Shown here piece by piece: positions 6,394 through 13,867 of a DNA stretch of 64,000 bases. The position numbers and the translations under genes are program-made. The notes under the pieces were generated by a model, which saw only the letters and a program-made list of their open reading frames with translations, had not been told where the DNA came from and made no database searches. The stretch spans positions 186,001 to 250,000 of the forward strand of contig NZ_JAERTY010000001.1 in NCBI RefSeq assembly GCF_016746095.1, written 5' to 3'. The stretch is from Sphingobacterium faecale. GTDB lineage: Bacteria > Bacteroidota > Bacteroidia > Sphingobacteriales > Sphingobacteriaceae. The stretch's first letter is position 1; each line of letters begins with the position of its first letter.

Positions 6394-8370
6394 TTAGAAT
6401 GGAGACCTGTCAACGGGGCTGTAATGCGATTGTGCGATCATTACCGCAAAAGCATTGCCGAATAGGGCTGAATTGTGCACTTGCCATGATCCATTGGTTT
6501 TTCCAGGTTCCAGCGCTCCTGTTAAGGAATAGTGGCCATATTGGGGTTTTGCTATAGGGAAATTTTGCGAATTCGTCGCAAAGGGTTCTATAGTGTAGTT
6601 GACATATATTCCGTTTTGAAGTTCGTTGGATAAGAATCCAGTATCTCCGATATAAAAGAAATTGAGGGTCTTGTGCCGAAACATAGAAACTGCATTGCCT
6701 GTGGTGAAAGGAGTAAAGTTGACAGAAGATCCCGAATAGATCGTGACCTGATCGACAGGGAGGTTTTGGACATACAGGGTCTGTGATCCATCCTGCCCCC
6801 AGTATTTGCCACGTACATCGTCAAAAGGCCAGGCCAATATATCAGATTCTACATCATTGAATTTATAGATAGCTCCAGCTACGCCGTTTTCAATGGTGGT
6901 AATGCTATTGTCGTTAAATAGTGCCCGCAAGAAAGTCTGTGGAATAGCCGAATGGTGGTTTTCTATCATCAAAAAGGCGACTCCTCCACGTTTAATATAA
7001 TTGTGCAAAGCAGCATAATCATCTGCATACAAAGTAGCAAACAGACTGGCAATAATAATATCAGGATAGTCCGCTGGATCAGCGAGCCTGTTTTTTAGCG
7101 TGTTTATAGAAGGAGCGATAGTTTCATAATCAAACCCTTCTATTCGTAGGTATTGGCTAGATGGGCCAAAATTTATAGGATCCCTTATGAAATTTCCGGA
7201 TGCTTTTGCTGATGCCGCATAACCATAGAAAGCATTTCCTTCAACATGGAGAATCTTTTTTCTCGGATAGACTTTATAAACGTCCACTTTGGCATATTGT
7301 ATCCTTCCAGCTCCACCTGTGGTGAATTCAAAAGTACGATTGGCAAGTCCAATATTACTGACCGGTAGATCTTCAACCACGTTGTTGAGCAGTTTGATCG
7401 ATAGCTGTTCTAGATCGATGATGTATTTGCGTTGGGTAAGATCTGCTGTATAGTAGCGCGCCTCTACCTGACGCTCGGAATCAATTTCTACGTTTGAAAA
7501 TACAAGGTCTTCAATCGGTACGTTGGTCAATGCTCCCGTCAATGCTCCGGTCTTGATATTAAATGCGCTGGTTTTGATAGGTGTACTGCTGGCGAATTTG
7601 GCCAACAGGCTAGTTATATCTCCGAAGAGACCACGCGTATCTACATGTATTTTTAACTGTTGCAATTGATGCTTGAAGATAATAGACAGAGGGGTGTCTC
7701 CTGTTGCAGTAGCTTTAATCGTCCCCTTGGCATATAGAAAGGGGCGATCAGGCTTGGTCTGTATCTGTGGATTGTTCGGGTCCAGAGCTGTGATATTATC
7801 GGTGTCATCGTACGAATAGGCATACCATTCGTAGTTTTGATTCCGTACCACGTCCAGTTTCGTAGGAGTTCCTGATACAAGCTGCAGGGATTGTTCAAAT
7901 TTCTGGGTTGAAGGGTTGAACAGCACAAACCAGTATTTGACACCGATTTCCATTGGTATGTCGGCTGCCAGTGGTTGGAGTGCTCGCGTGCTCATTTGTT
8001 TGACCGGTGGCGATGCATTTACTTTTTCAAAGCGGATAGCTTTTACTTGCTCTCCAAAAGTAAGATCAGGTCCCTCGGCCAATGTGAAATCAACTTCGAT
8101 ATCTTTGTATTTAACTGTTTCTTTGTCTAGTATCTGCTCGCCAGTAGCGGTTTTTGGAGCTGTAGACATCATCTTTGTGCCTGCTGGTACTACATCTTCG
8201 CCAACTATACTGCCAATGGTGATACTGAGTTTGGTAGAGCCATCGGGCAACACTTCGCTCGGAGTATCCTTAGAACAGGAGGATAGTGTGTGGAGGAGGA
8301 GTGCTATCACAGTGAAAGAGTAGATTAGCTTAGATAATCCACTCTTCCTATCTAAATTCGTCTTCTTCAT
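6394..8370 (-). CDS. Fimbrillin-like surface lipoprotein with amidotransferase-like C-terminal half
   Basis: 658 residues. Signal peptide with lipobox LSSC near residues 29-32, then fimbrillin-like sequence in which segments such as YWFVLFNP, YEWYAYSYDD and LSIIFKHQLQQLKIHVDT (about 225-245) match the repeated beta-strand pattern of Bacteroidota fimbrillin family proteins. From about residue 410 the character changes: PDIIIASLF, a helix DDYAALHNYIKRGG and VAFLMIENHH resemble a class I glutamine amidotransferase-like (Rossmann) fold, without an obvious catalytic cysteine. Probably a surface or pilus-tip component. A 58-residue ORF lies 13 bases upstream. A decayed copy of its last ~75 codons is found at 8945-9222. 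Confidence 0.65.
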   Translation of the reverse strand: MKKTNLDRKSGLSKLIYSFTVIALLLHTLSSCSKDTPSEVLPDGSTKLSITIGSIVGEDVVPAGTKMMSTAPKTATGEQILDKETVKYKDIEVDFTLAEGPDLTFGEQVKAIRFEKVNASPPVKQMSTRALQPLAADIPMEIGVKYWFVLFNPSTQKFEQSLQLVSGTPTKLDVVRNQNYEWYAYSYDDTDNITALDPNNPQIQTKPDRPFLYAKGTIKATATGDTPLSIIFKHQLQQLKIHVDTRGLFGDITSLLAKFASSTPIKTSAFNIKTGALTGALTNVPIEDLVFSNVEIDSERQVEARYYTADLTQRKYIIDLEQLSIKLLNNVVEDLPVSNIGLANRTFEFTTGGAGRIQYAKVDVYKVYPRKKILHVEGNAFYGYAASAKASGNFIRDPINFGPSSQYLRIEGFDYETIAPSINTLKNRLADPADYPDIIIASLFATLYADDYAALHNYIKRGGVAFLMIENHHSAIPQTFLRALFNDNSITTIENGVAGAIYKFNDVESDILAWPFDDVRGKYWGQDGSQTLYVQNLPVDQVTIYSGSSVNFTPFTTGNAVSMFRHKTLNFFYIGDTGFLSNELQNGIYVNYTIEPFATNSQNFPIAKPQYGHYSLTGALEPGKTNGSWQVHNSALFGNAFAVMIAQSHYSPVDRSPF

Positions 8371-8383
8371 GCTTCTATTCGTC

Positions 8384-8560
8384 TTAAAATATCCAGTCTT
8401 TTTCTATGGTTTCGACCTCTTCTTCAGTTATCCAAGGCTGGCTGTTCGTACCACCACCACCTGGACCAATGGTAGTCGATGAAGCTGCGATGCTGTGCTC
8501 TAACTCTATTTTGGTCACAATAAGTAATGGAGGGAGGTATTTTTTCTTTTTTCTATCCAT
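8384..8560 (-). CDS. Small protein upstream of fimbrillin-like gene
   Basis: 58 residues, not previously obvious because of its size. It begins MDRKKKKYLPP, continues with a short hydrophobic stretch, IELEHSIAASS and a GPGGGG run, and ends with an acidic stretch and KDWIF. The stop is 13 bases before the fimbrillin-like start, so the two should be co-transcribed. Short ORFs with a lysine-rich start, an ELE(x)SIAA core, glycine-rich middle and tryptophan near the end are, as far as I recall, common next to fimbrillin-type genes in Bacteroidota, but I cannot name a family. There is no signal peptide. Function is unknown; a small structural or assembly partner is possible. Confidence 0.6.
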   Translation of the reverse strand: MDRKKKKYLPPLLIVTKIELEHSIAASSTTIGPGGGGTNSQPWITEEEVETIEKDWIF

Positions 8561-8675
8561 AATATCTTTGGTATAATGTCTTAAACTATATTTACCTATA
8601 ATATGCTGTCGGTATTGAAAATAATCAGGTCGATTTTGCAGACCTGTTTGTTAATTTTTGTTTTTCAGTCTTTAA

Positions 8676-8694
8676 TGCGATTAAGTGCGATTAA
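8676..8694. repeat. Tandem TGCGATTAA repeat in fimbrillin operon leader
   Basis: TGCGATTAA occurs at 8676-8684 and 8686-8694, period 10. The reverse complement core AATCGCA also occurs once at 9310-9316, upstream of the OmpA-like gene and in the same orientation relative to that gene. Confidence 0.55.
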
Positions 8695-8757
8695 AGGATG
8701 TGAAGACTAAGTTAAATATATTTCCCTCAGAATTACTCAATTGACTGGTTGCTTTAT

Positions 8758-8774
8758 ATACTCAAAAATACTCA
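8758..8774 (-). promoter_or_regulatory. Paired TGAGTAT site facing the fimbrillin operon
   Basis: On the minus strand TGAGTAT occurs twice with 3 bases between, period 10. The pair ends about 197 bases before the small ORF at 8560. The same arrangement occurs on the plus strand at 9244-9260. A weaker third copy (TGAGTAA then TGAG) lies closer to the gene at 8725-8742. Confidence 0.5.
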
Positions 8775-8832
8775 CATGCGCTGTGCGGGAATTAAGACAT
8801 GTTTTTATAGTCGCGTAGAAGGGGAAGCGTAG

Positions 8833-8879
8833 TGCGGGAGCTGAATCGACAGATCCGAAGATATAGGTGTTTGAAACCA
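8833..8879 (-). pseudogene. tRNA-Leu 3'-half relic
   Basis: Aligned with the intact tRNA-Leu at 34914-34995, positions 8853-8879 match 34941-34967 at 25 of 27 bases, covering anticodon loop and variable arm; 8833-8852 matches the T-arm region at 13 of 20. The D-arm and 5' half are missing and the T-stem is broken, so it cannot fold as a tRNA. It is probably the scar of an integration or duplication event. Confidence 0.7.
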
Positions 8880-8889
8880 GCAGTTAAAA

Positions 8890-8923
8890 GATAAGGAGGC
8901 GCTTGGGTAGCCGCCTCCTTATC
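8890..8923 (-). terminator. Hairpin after the decayed fimbrillin-like gene
   Basis: A perfect 12-bp stem (8890-8901 with 8912-8923) and a 10-base loop, 21 bases downstream of the decayed gene's stop on the minus strand. It is very GC-rich in the arms and probably was the terminator of that gene. Confidence 0.55.
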
Positions 8924-8944
8924 AATGGTGTTTATATTTTGCTG

Positions 8945-9222
8945 TTATGGAGTATCCACACCGTCCATTTGTGACTGCATGAGCAACCAGGAAATGATAT
9001 TGCCAAATAGTACGGCGTTTTGCGCATGCTAGGTGAGGACATTTCTACTCGGCTCTATAGCTTCCTTCTGAGGTGCACTATCATAATTTCGTCTTTCTAT
9101 GTGGAATAGCTGGCATCAATGGCAAAGGGAGCTTTGATAGAATAGGGCTCTAAAGAAGTAAATGGTATTACTCGTTTCTTTTTTTTACTATAAAGTGTGT
9201 TTTGTATCGTATTAGGACCTAT
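8945..9222 (-). pseudogene. Decayed 3' end of a fimbrillin-like gene
   Basis: Two frames together reproduce the last ~75 residues of the protein encoded at 6394-8370. Segment 9097-9222 reads IQNTLYS and LEPYSIKAPFAIDASYS, to compare with LQNGIYV and IEPFATNSQNFPIAK; segment 8945-9028 reads NAVLFGNIISWLLMQSQ and ends VDTP, to compare with NSALFGNAFAVMIAQSH and VDRSPF. In-frame stops and a frameshift separate them, and no upstream part remains. The relic shows that a second gene of this family once stood here, upstream of the surviving one. Confidence 0.75.
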
Positions 9223-9243
9223 TTCTTGTATGCAAGTAGTATT

Positions 9244-9260
9244 TGAGTATATGTGAGTAT
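9244..9260 (+). promoter_or_regulatory. Paired TGAGTAT site facing the OmpA-like gene
   Basis: TGAGTAT at 9244-9250 and 9254-9260, period 10, the mirror of the pair at 8758-8774. It lies 182 bases before the start at 9443. A common DNA-binding regulator for the fimbrillin operon and the OmpA-like gene is inferred. Confidence 0.5.
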
Positions 9261-9442
9261 GTGTTTTTTCCGGACTTTTGACAATTAATTGTAAACTTTG
9301 TTATTAGTGAATCGCATCATTTTGAAGAGATAAGACATACATTAATAGATGTATAACGTAAAATCTATCTATTTGGAGCGTTTTGTTTACCTATGAAATT
9401 AAAGGATACGTTAAAAGAAGGCGTGTCACATAAACTACCGTT

Positions 9443-10660
9443 ATGGAAAACATCTCATCAAGGAAATCTTTTTTCCTATTCTTTGTTTTGGGCTTTTTTA
9501 GCGTTAACGCCTATTCCCAAACAAATGCAGCTTCAGTAAAAAGAGATACTGTAGTGATTGAAAGCGACAATAAATTTAGTGTAACTACCAACCGATTTTG
9601 GGATAACTGGTTTATGGGAGCCTCAGGAGGTGGAGAGATTTATTTTGGGGATCATAATAAACAGATGAAAGTAAGCGAGCGTATAGGCCCTGTTTTCTCA
9701 TTGTACGGTGGTAAATGGTTTACACCTGGTTTTGGTGCACGTATATTGGGGTATTACGGACAGGTGAAGGGGGTGACGCAGAACCATAGTTATAGCACAG
9801 GTGAGGTATATGATGCAAGCAAATGGTTGGAAAAGCAGAAATTCTCTTATTACCAGTTCCGCGGTGATGTCATGTTTGATTTGATGAATCTGATCGGAGG
9901 ATATCGAGAGGAGCGTGTGTATGCGCTGGTTCCTTATGTGGGGTTGGGCTTCTCAGGTATTACAGATGAACCGAAAAGAACCGAGGTCACAGGTACCGGA
10001 GGCTTCTTGAATAGGTTTAGATTAGGTAAGGCTGTAGATCTGACTTTCGAGGTGCAGGGAACCCTATTTGATGATGCATTCGATGGCGAACTGGGAGGAA
10101 GAAAGAAGGAAGGAGCTATGGCTGCCCTGTTGGGTATATCTTATAAATTCAATAAAAACAGCTGGGATAAACCTAGTACCATAGTGGTTCGTGAAAGCTA
10201 TGACGACGCTTTACTAATTAAATTAAGAGATCAGGTATCGGCTTTGTCTAAAGATAATGATGCATTAAGAGCGCAGCTGGCTAACTCGAAGTCAGAGAGC
10301 GTGACCGAATTGGTGATTGAGAATAAAATATTGGCAGCACCATTGCTGATCACGTTTCCGATTAATGGGAGTAAGTTGAGTAATGAGGTACGTGTTAATC
10401 TTGGCTTCTTGGCCAAAGTGATTAATTCTGGAGCGAAAGAAGTGGTATACAATATAACGGGTTATGCTGATCAGGCAACTGGAAATAAGGATATCAATAT
10501 GCGTCTATCGAAAAAACGTGCCGAAGCCGTCTATCAGGCCTTGGTAAAGGAGTTTGGTGTATCGGAGAAACAGCTGAATCTGAAATATGAAGGTGGAGTG
10601 GGGAATATGTATTACAATGATCCGAAGCTAAGCCGGGCAGTCTTGACAATAGCAGACTAA
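9443..10660 (+). CDS. OmpA-family outer-membrane protein
   Basis: 405 residues. A signal peptide ends around residue 25 (NAYSQT). Residues about 45-255 are rich in alternating aromatic and small residues typical of an outer-membrane beta-barrel. A short coiled coil follows (LRDQVSALSKDNDALRAQL, near 257-275), and the last ~110 residues form the OmpA C-terminal peptidoglycan-binding domain: INGSKLSN, NITGYADQATG and NMRLSKKRAEAVYQALV. The gene stands first in the plus-strand run leading into the polysaccharide locus, but a 151-base gap separates it from the next gene. It probably links the outer membrane to peptidoglycan. Confidence 0.85.
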   Translation: MENISSRKSFFLFFVLGFFSVNAYSQTNAASVKRDTVVIESDNKFSVTTNRFWDNWFMGASGGGEIYFGDHNKQMKVSERIGPVFSLYGGKWFTPGFGARILGYYGQVKGVTQNHSYSTGEVYDASKWLEKQKFSYYQFRGDVMFDLMNLIGGYREERVYALVPYVGLGFSGITDEPKRTEVTGTGGFLNRFRLGKAVDLTFEVQGTLFDDAFDGELGGRKKEGAMAALLGISYKFNKNSWDKPSTIVVRESYDDALLIKLRDQVSALSKDNDALRAQLANSKSESVTELVIENKILAAPLLITFPINGSKLSNEVRVNLGFLAKVINSGAKEVVYNITGYADQATGNKDINMRLSKKRAEAVYQALVKEFGVSEKQLNLKYEGGVGNMYYNDPKLSRAVLTIAD

Positions 10661-10811
10661 TTTTTATAGCTTATTGTGTACATGTGTCTCGTGTTGGGTA
10701 TTGCCTAAGCGGTAGTGCCGTGATTCGGACTGGTTTTGTAAACATTAGCTTCTGCGAAAAGCAGCGGCTACTATGAGAAATATTTTTTGTTGAACCTTGT
10801 AAGCCAAAAGT

Positions 10812-11684
10812 ATGAGAATCAACTGCTATAAGTTAATTATTGATAGGAGCAGATTTATCTTCGTCTTAGGGGTATTGTTGACAATAGGGTTATCGTCCTG
10901 TAGTCGTCCTCCGAAGACGGATATACTTACTTTTTGGAATGATTTAGATTTTGATAAAATCGATCTGGACAGAAATGTTGGGGAGATCGATCGCCTGTTA
11001 ATCAATTTTGTTATGTTATTAGATAAAAGTTCCTTAGAAAAGGTAGACTCTGCAATCCATATTGCATTGGGTCAAGCCGAGAGCAATCCACGCGCACTTC
11101 GCTTTCTTTCGGATAGAATGCAGGAGCGTCTCTATGACCCCAATTCGACATTGAGAAACGATCGTTACTACAGTACGGTACTTCATTATTTGATTTCTTC
11201 GAATAGAACGCAGGAAAGCGATCGGATTAGATATAGGACGCAACTAGCCTTGGTGCAGAAAAATCTGCCTGGTGCTGTGGCGAATAATTTTAGCTTTCAA
11301 CAGGCAACAGGCGAACAGCAGGACTTAAATAGTTTAAAAGGTACTTACAAACTGGTAATGTTCTATCACCCGCTGTGCTATGCCTGTAAGTCAGCATTAG
11401 CTGATCTGAAAGCAATCGATCGCTTTCTGCAACGGACCAAGCAGAGCAAGATGAGGCTACTGACGGTCTGTGCCGCTGGAGATGAAAAGGATTGGCGGGA
11501 CTATGAAGTCGAGTTGCCTAAAAATTGGATAAACGGTTATAATAAAGAAGAAGAAATCATACGCAATGATCTTTACGATTTAAAGGCTTTCCCCACTTTT
11601 TACCTTATGGATCAGGATAATCGTGTTCTCTTGAAAGATACCGATATGGTGCGTTTGGTCAGTTATATCAGTAGTTGGACTTAA
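10812..11684 (+). CDS. Lipoprotein with DUF5106-like and thioredoxin-like domains
   Basis: 290 residues. Lipobox LSSC puts the lipidated cysteine at residue 30. Residues about 35-150 are helical and resemble the DUF5106 region often found before TlpA-type domains in Bacteroidota. From about 155 a thioredoxin-like fold follows with LVMFYHPLCYACKSAL, giving a CxxC pair at C189 and C192, and the cis-proline region FPTFYLMD near the end. It should be a periplasmic or outer-membrane thiol-disulfide protein. It lies 38 bases before the WecA-type gene. A link to polysaccharide assembly is only suggested by position. Confidence 0.7.
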   Translation: MRINCYKLIIDRSRFIFVLGVLLTIGLSSCSRPPKTDILTFWNDLDFDKIDLDRNVGEIDRLLINFVMLLDKSSLEKVDSAIHIALGQAESNPRALRFLSDRMQERLYDPNSTLRNDRYYSTVLHYLISSNRTQESDRIRYRTQLALVQKNLPGAVANNFSFQQATGEQQDLNSLKGTYKLVMFYHPLCYACKSALADLKAIDRFLQRTKQSKMRLLTVCAAGDEKDWRDYEVELPKNWINGYNKEEEIIRNDLYDLKAFPTFYLMDQDNRVLLKDTDMVRLVSYISSWT

Positions 11685-11711
11685 ACTTAAAACGGATTTA
11701 TGGTATTGAAT

Positions 11712-11718
11712 AGGAGGT
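11712..11718 (+). promoter_or_regulatory. Strong Shine-Dalgarno site before the WecA-type gene
   Basis: AGGAGGT with 4 bases to the ATG at 11723. Such a long match to the 16S tail is rare among the genes of this window and fixes the start. Confidence 0.6.
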
Positions 11719-11722
11719 TTGT

Positions 11723-12877
11723 ATGCTTGATGTAGGAACGTTGTTATTATTTGTACCTGCGCTGTTTGCTGGAGTTTTGGGAGCACTTTTTATCCCTCGG
11801 ATTCTATTAGTGGCTTATCGTAAGCGATTATTTGATCCTATTAGTGAGCGGAAATTGCATCGCTGCGTAATACCACGTCTAGGTGGTATATCGTTTGTAC
11901 CCATACAGGTATGCTTATTTGCATTAACCGTTGTTTTAGTTTTTAAGTTGGGGTTTGGTACGTGGGATGTGCAATCATGGGCACTGATACCTCATTTTGC
12001 GTTGCTTTTCTGTGGGCTTTTGGTCTTATACATGGTGGGACTCGGCGATGATCTTATTGGCATAGGATTTAAATGGAAGTTTTTCTTTCAGGTATTGGTC
12101 GCTTGTTTCTTTCCGCTCTCTGGGCTATGGATCAATGACTTTTATGGATTGCTTGCTGTGCATGCTATCCCTGAATGGATAGGTATGCCGCTGACGGTGT
12201 TTTTAGTAGTTCTGATCATTAATGCGATCAATCTGATGGATGGTTTGGATGGCTTGTGTGCTGGAATAGTAGGCATCGGTTGCTTGGTATTTGGATTGTT
12301 GTTTTATATTTCTGGAGCCTATATACATACCCTATTTGCGTTAATAACGGTTGGGTCTGTTGCTCCTTTTTTTTATTACAACGTCTTTGGTATAGGACGT
12401 AAAAAGAGACGCATTTTTATGGGGGATATTGGAAGCACTACCTTGGGCTATTCGCTCGCTTTTTTGGCAGTAAGTTATGCTACGAATAATTCTTTCATAA
12501 AGCCTTTCTACGACAATTCGATAATAGTAGCGTACTCGGTTTTATTATTGCCCGTATTGGATGTTGCACGCGTCATGTTTATACGGTGGAAAAATGGTAA
12601 GCCCCTTTATTCTGCTGACCAAAATCATCTACACCATCTTTTGCTAAGAATCGGAATTCCACATAGGGGGGCGATGTTGTTTATTGTAGGAAGTAATCTT
12701 TTCTATGTTTTATTTAACCTATTGGCTATCCGGTTAATGGATAATAATCTAGTAGTAGTTCTTAATTTATTAATGTGGGGTAGTTTTTATTTTGTTTTCG
12801 CAAAAATTGATAAGAGTAGAACTTTAGGATGTGATAAAATAAGAACATTGAATGCAGATGTAAAAGAAACCATATGA
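11723..12877 (+). CDS. Undecaprenyl-phosphate sugar-1-phosphate transferase, WecA/MraY family
   Basis: 384 residues with about ten or eleven membrane helices. Family motifs are present in order: the double aspartate of LGDDLIG (about 108-112), NAINLMDGLDGLCAG (near 167-180), GDIGSTTLGY (near 234) and NHLHHLLL (near 301). The enzyme moves a sugar 1-phosphate, usually GlcNAc-1-P in this family, onto undecaprenyl phosphate at the inner membrane and so begins repeat-unit synthesis. As first gene of the glycosyl assembly run it is the initiator. Its end overlaps the next start by 4 bases (ATGA), indicating translational coupling. The sugar cannot be told from the sequence. Confidence 0.88.
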   Translation: MLDVGTLLLFVPALFAGVLGALFIPRILLVAYRKRLFDPISERKLHRCVIPRLGGISFVPIQVCLFALTVVLVFKLGFGTWDVQSWALIPHFALLFCGLLVLYMVGLGDDLIGIGFKWKFFFQVLVACFFPLSGLWINDFYGLLAVHAIPEWIGMPLTVFLVVLIINAINLMDGLDGLCAGIVGIGCLVFGLLFYISGAYIHTLFALITVGSVAPFFYYNVFGIGRKKRRIFMGDIGSTTLGYSLAFLAVSYATNNSFIKPFYDNSIIVAYSVLLLPVLDVARVMFIRWKNGKPLYSADQNHLHHLLLRIGIPHRGAMLFIVGSNLFYVLFNLLAIRLMDNNLVVVLNLLMWGSFYFVFAKIDKSRTLGCDKIRTLNADVKETI

Positions 12878-13842
12878 AGATTGCAATAATTGGAGGATCA
12901 GGATTTATAGGAACAAATCTAATCCGATTGCTCGTTCAGAATCAAGATTACGAACTGTTAAACTTGGACAAAAGCCAAAGTACCGACTTTTCTTACATTA
13001 CTCGTATTGTAGACGTACTGGATGAAGATGGCTTGACCAAGACGTTGAATTCTGTCGATTTGGTCGTTCTTTTAGCTGCCGAACATCAGGATAACGTACA
13101 CCCCATATCTCTTTATTATGAGGTAAATGTGCAGGGAATGCGGAATGTACTTTCCGCCATGGAGAAAAATGAAGTGAAAAGACTGGTATTCACAAGTTCG
13201 GTGGCCGTATATGGACTGGACAAAGATAATCCGGACGAATCTTTCTCAGCAGATCCGTTTAATCATTATGGCAGGAGTAAGTGGGAAGCAGAATTAGTGC
13301 TACAGGAATGGTATGCGAATCACCAGGATTGGAATATTAATATTATTCGACCGACGGTTGTGTTTGGTGAGGGAAACAGAGGAAATGTCTTTAACCTATT
13401 GAATCAGATTGCTTCTAATCGTTTTATGATGATCGGCAAAGGGCAGAACCAGAAGTCCATGTCGTATGTCGGAAACGTTGCTGCATTTATTAGTTTTTTA
13501 TTCCAAAACAATAAATGTGGTTATGGTGTTTATAATTATGTGGATAAACCTGATTTGACAACCCATGCTATTGTGTACAATACCGGAAGGGTATTAGATA
13601 AGCCGATTTCAAGTTTAAGGATCCCTTATTGGATCGGTATGGCCGGAGGGTATGCATTTGATATCCTTGCATTTTTGACTCGTAGAAAGTTTGCTATTAG
13701 CTCGGTGCGTGTACGCAAGTTTTGTGCAACCACGAAGTATGATGCAACGAAAGTACAGAGGTCGGGATTTGAAGCACCATTTACCATGGAAGAGGGGTTG
13801 GAGCGGACTTTGGTTGCCGAATTTGGAACCAATCAATTATAG
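12874..13842 (+). CDS. NAD-dependent sugar-nucleotide epimerase/dehydratase
   Basis: 322 residues, extended short-chain dehydrogenase family. The nucleotide-binding GGSGFIG lies at 7-13 and the catalytic YxxxK is Y132-GRS-K136; a TSSVAVYG segment precedes it as expected. It should change the configuration or oxidation state of an NDP- or lipid-linked sugar in the cytosol. The coupling by a 4-base overlap to the WecA-type gene resembles pairs in which the epimerase acts on the initiating sugar, for example a GlcNAc-to-GalNAc or 4-keto-sugar step; which one is not determined. The flippase gene begins 25 bases downstream. Confidence 0.82.
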   Translation: MKIAIIGGSGFIGTNLIRLLVQNQDYELLNLDKSQSTDFSYITRIVDVLDEDGLTKTLNSVDLVVLLAAEHQDNVHPISLYYEVNVQGMRNVLSAMEKNEVKRLVFTSSVAVYGLDKDNPDESFSADPFNHYGRSKWEAELVLQEWYANHQDWNINIIRPTVVFGEGNRGNVFNLLNQIASNRFMMIGKGQNQKSMSYVGNVAAFISFLFQNNKCGYGVYNYVDKPDLTTHAIVYNTGRVLDKPISSLRIPYWIGMAGGYAFDILAFLTRRKFAISSVRVRKFCATTKYDATKVQRSGFEAPFTMEEGLERTLVAEFGTNQL

Positions 13843-13867
13843 GACATTTTATGATGAGGAATGTTGG

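Larger units (their letters stand above)
8561..9442. other. Gene-free 882-bp stretch with relics and regulatory repeats
   Basis: No intact gene is present. In order it holds the leader of the fimbrillin operon, a TGCGATTAA tandem, a TGAGTAT site pair on the minus strand, a tRNA-Leu relic, a strong hairpin, the decayed 3' end of a fimbrillin-like gene, a second TGAGTAT site pair on the plus strand, and the upstream region of the OmpA-like gene. Each is listed separately. Confidence 0.8.

Noticed and set aside
9392..9530. Open frame of about 48 codons over the OmpA signal peptide
   Set aside because: It is in a different frame of a clear gene, ends shortly after and has no sign of conservation.
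10661..10811. Terminator-like hairpin near 10749-10773 after the OmpA-like gene
   Set aside because: The stem has internal mismatches and no T-run, so it is not supported.
13691..13867. N-terminal extension of the flippase over the end of the epimerase gene
   Set aside because: The added 59 residues have no family similarity and use another frame of the epimerase gene; ATG 13868 gives the normal flippase start.
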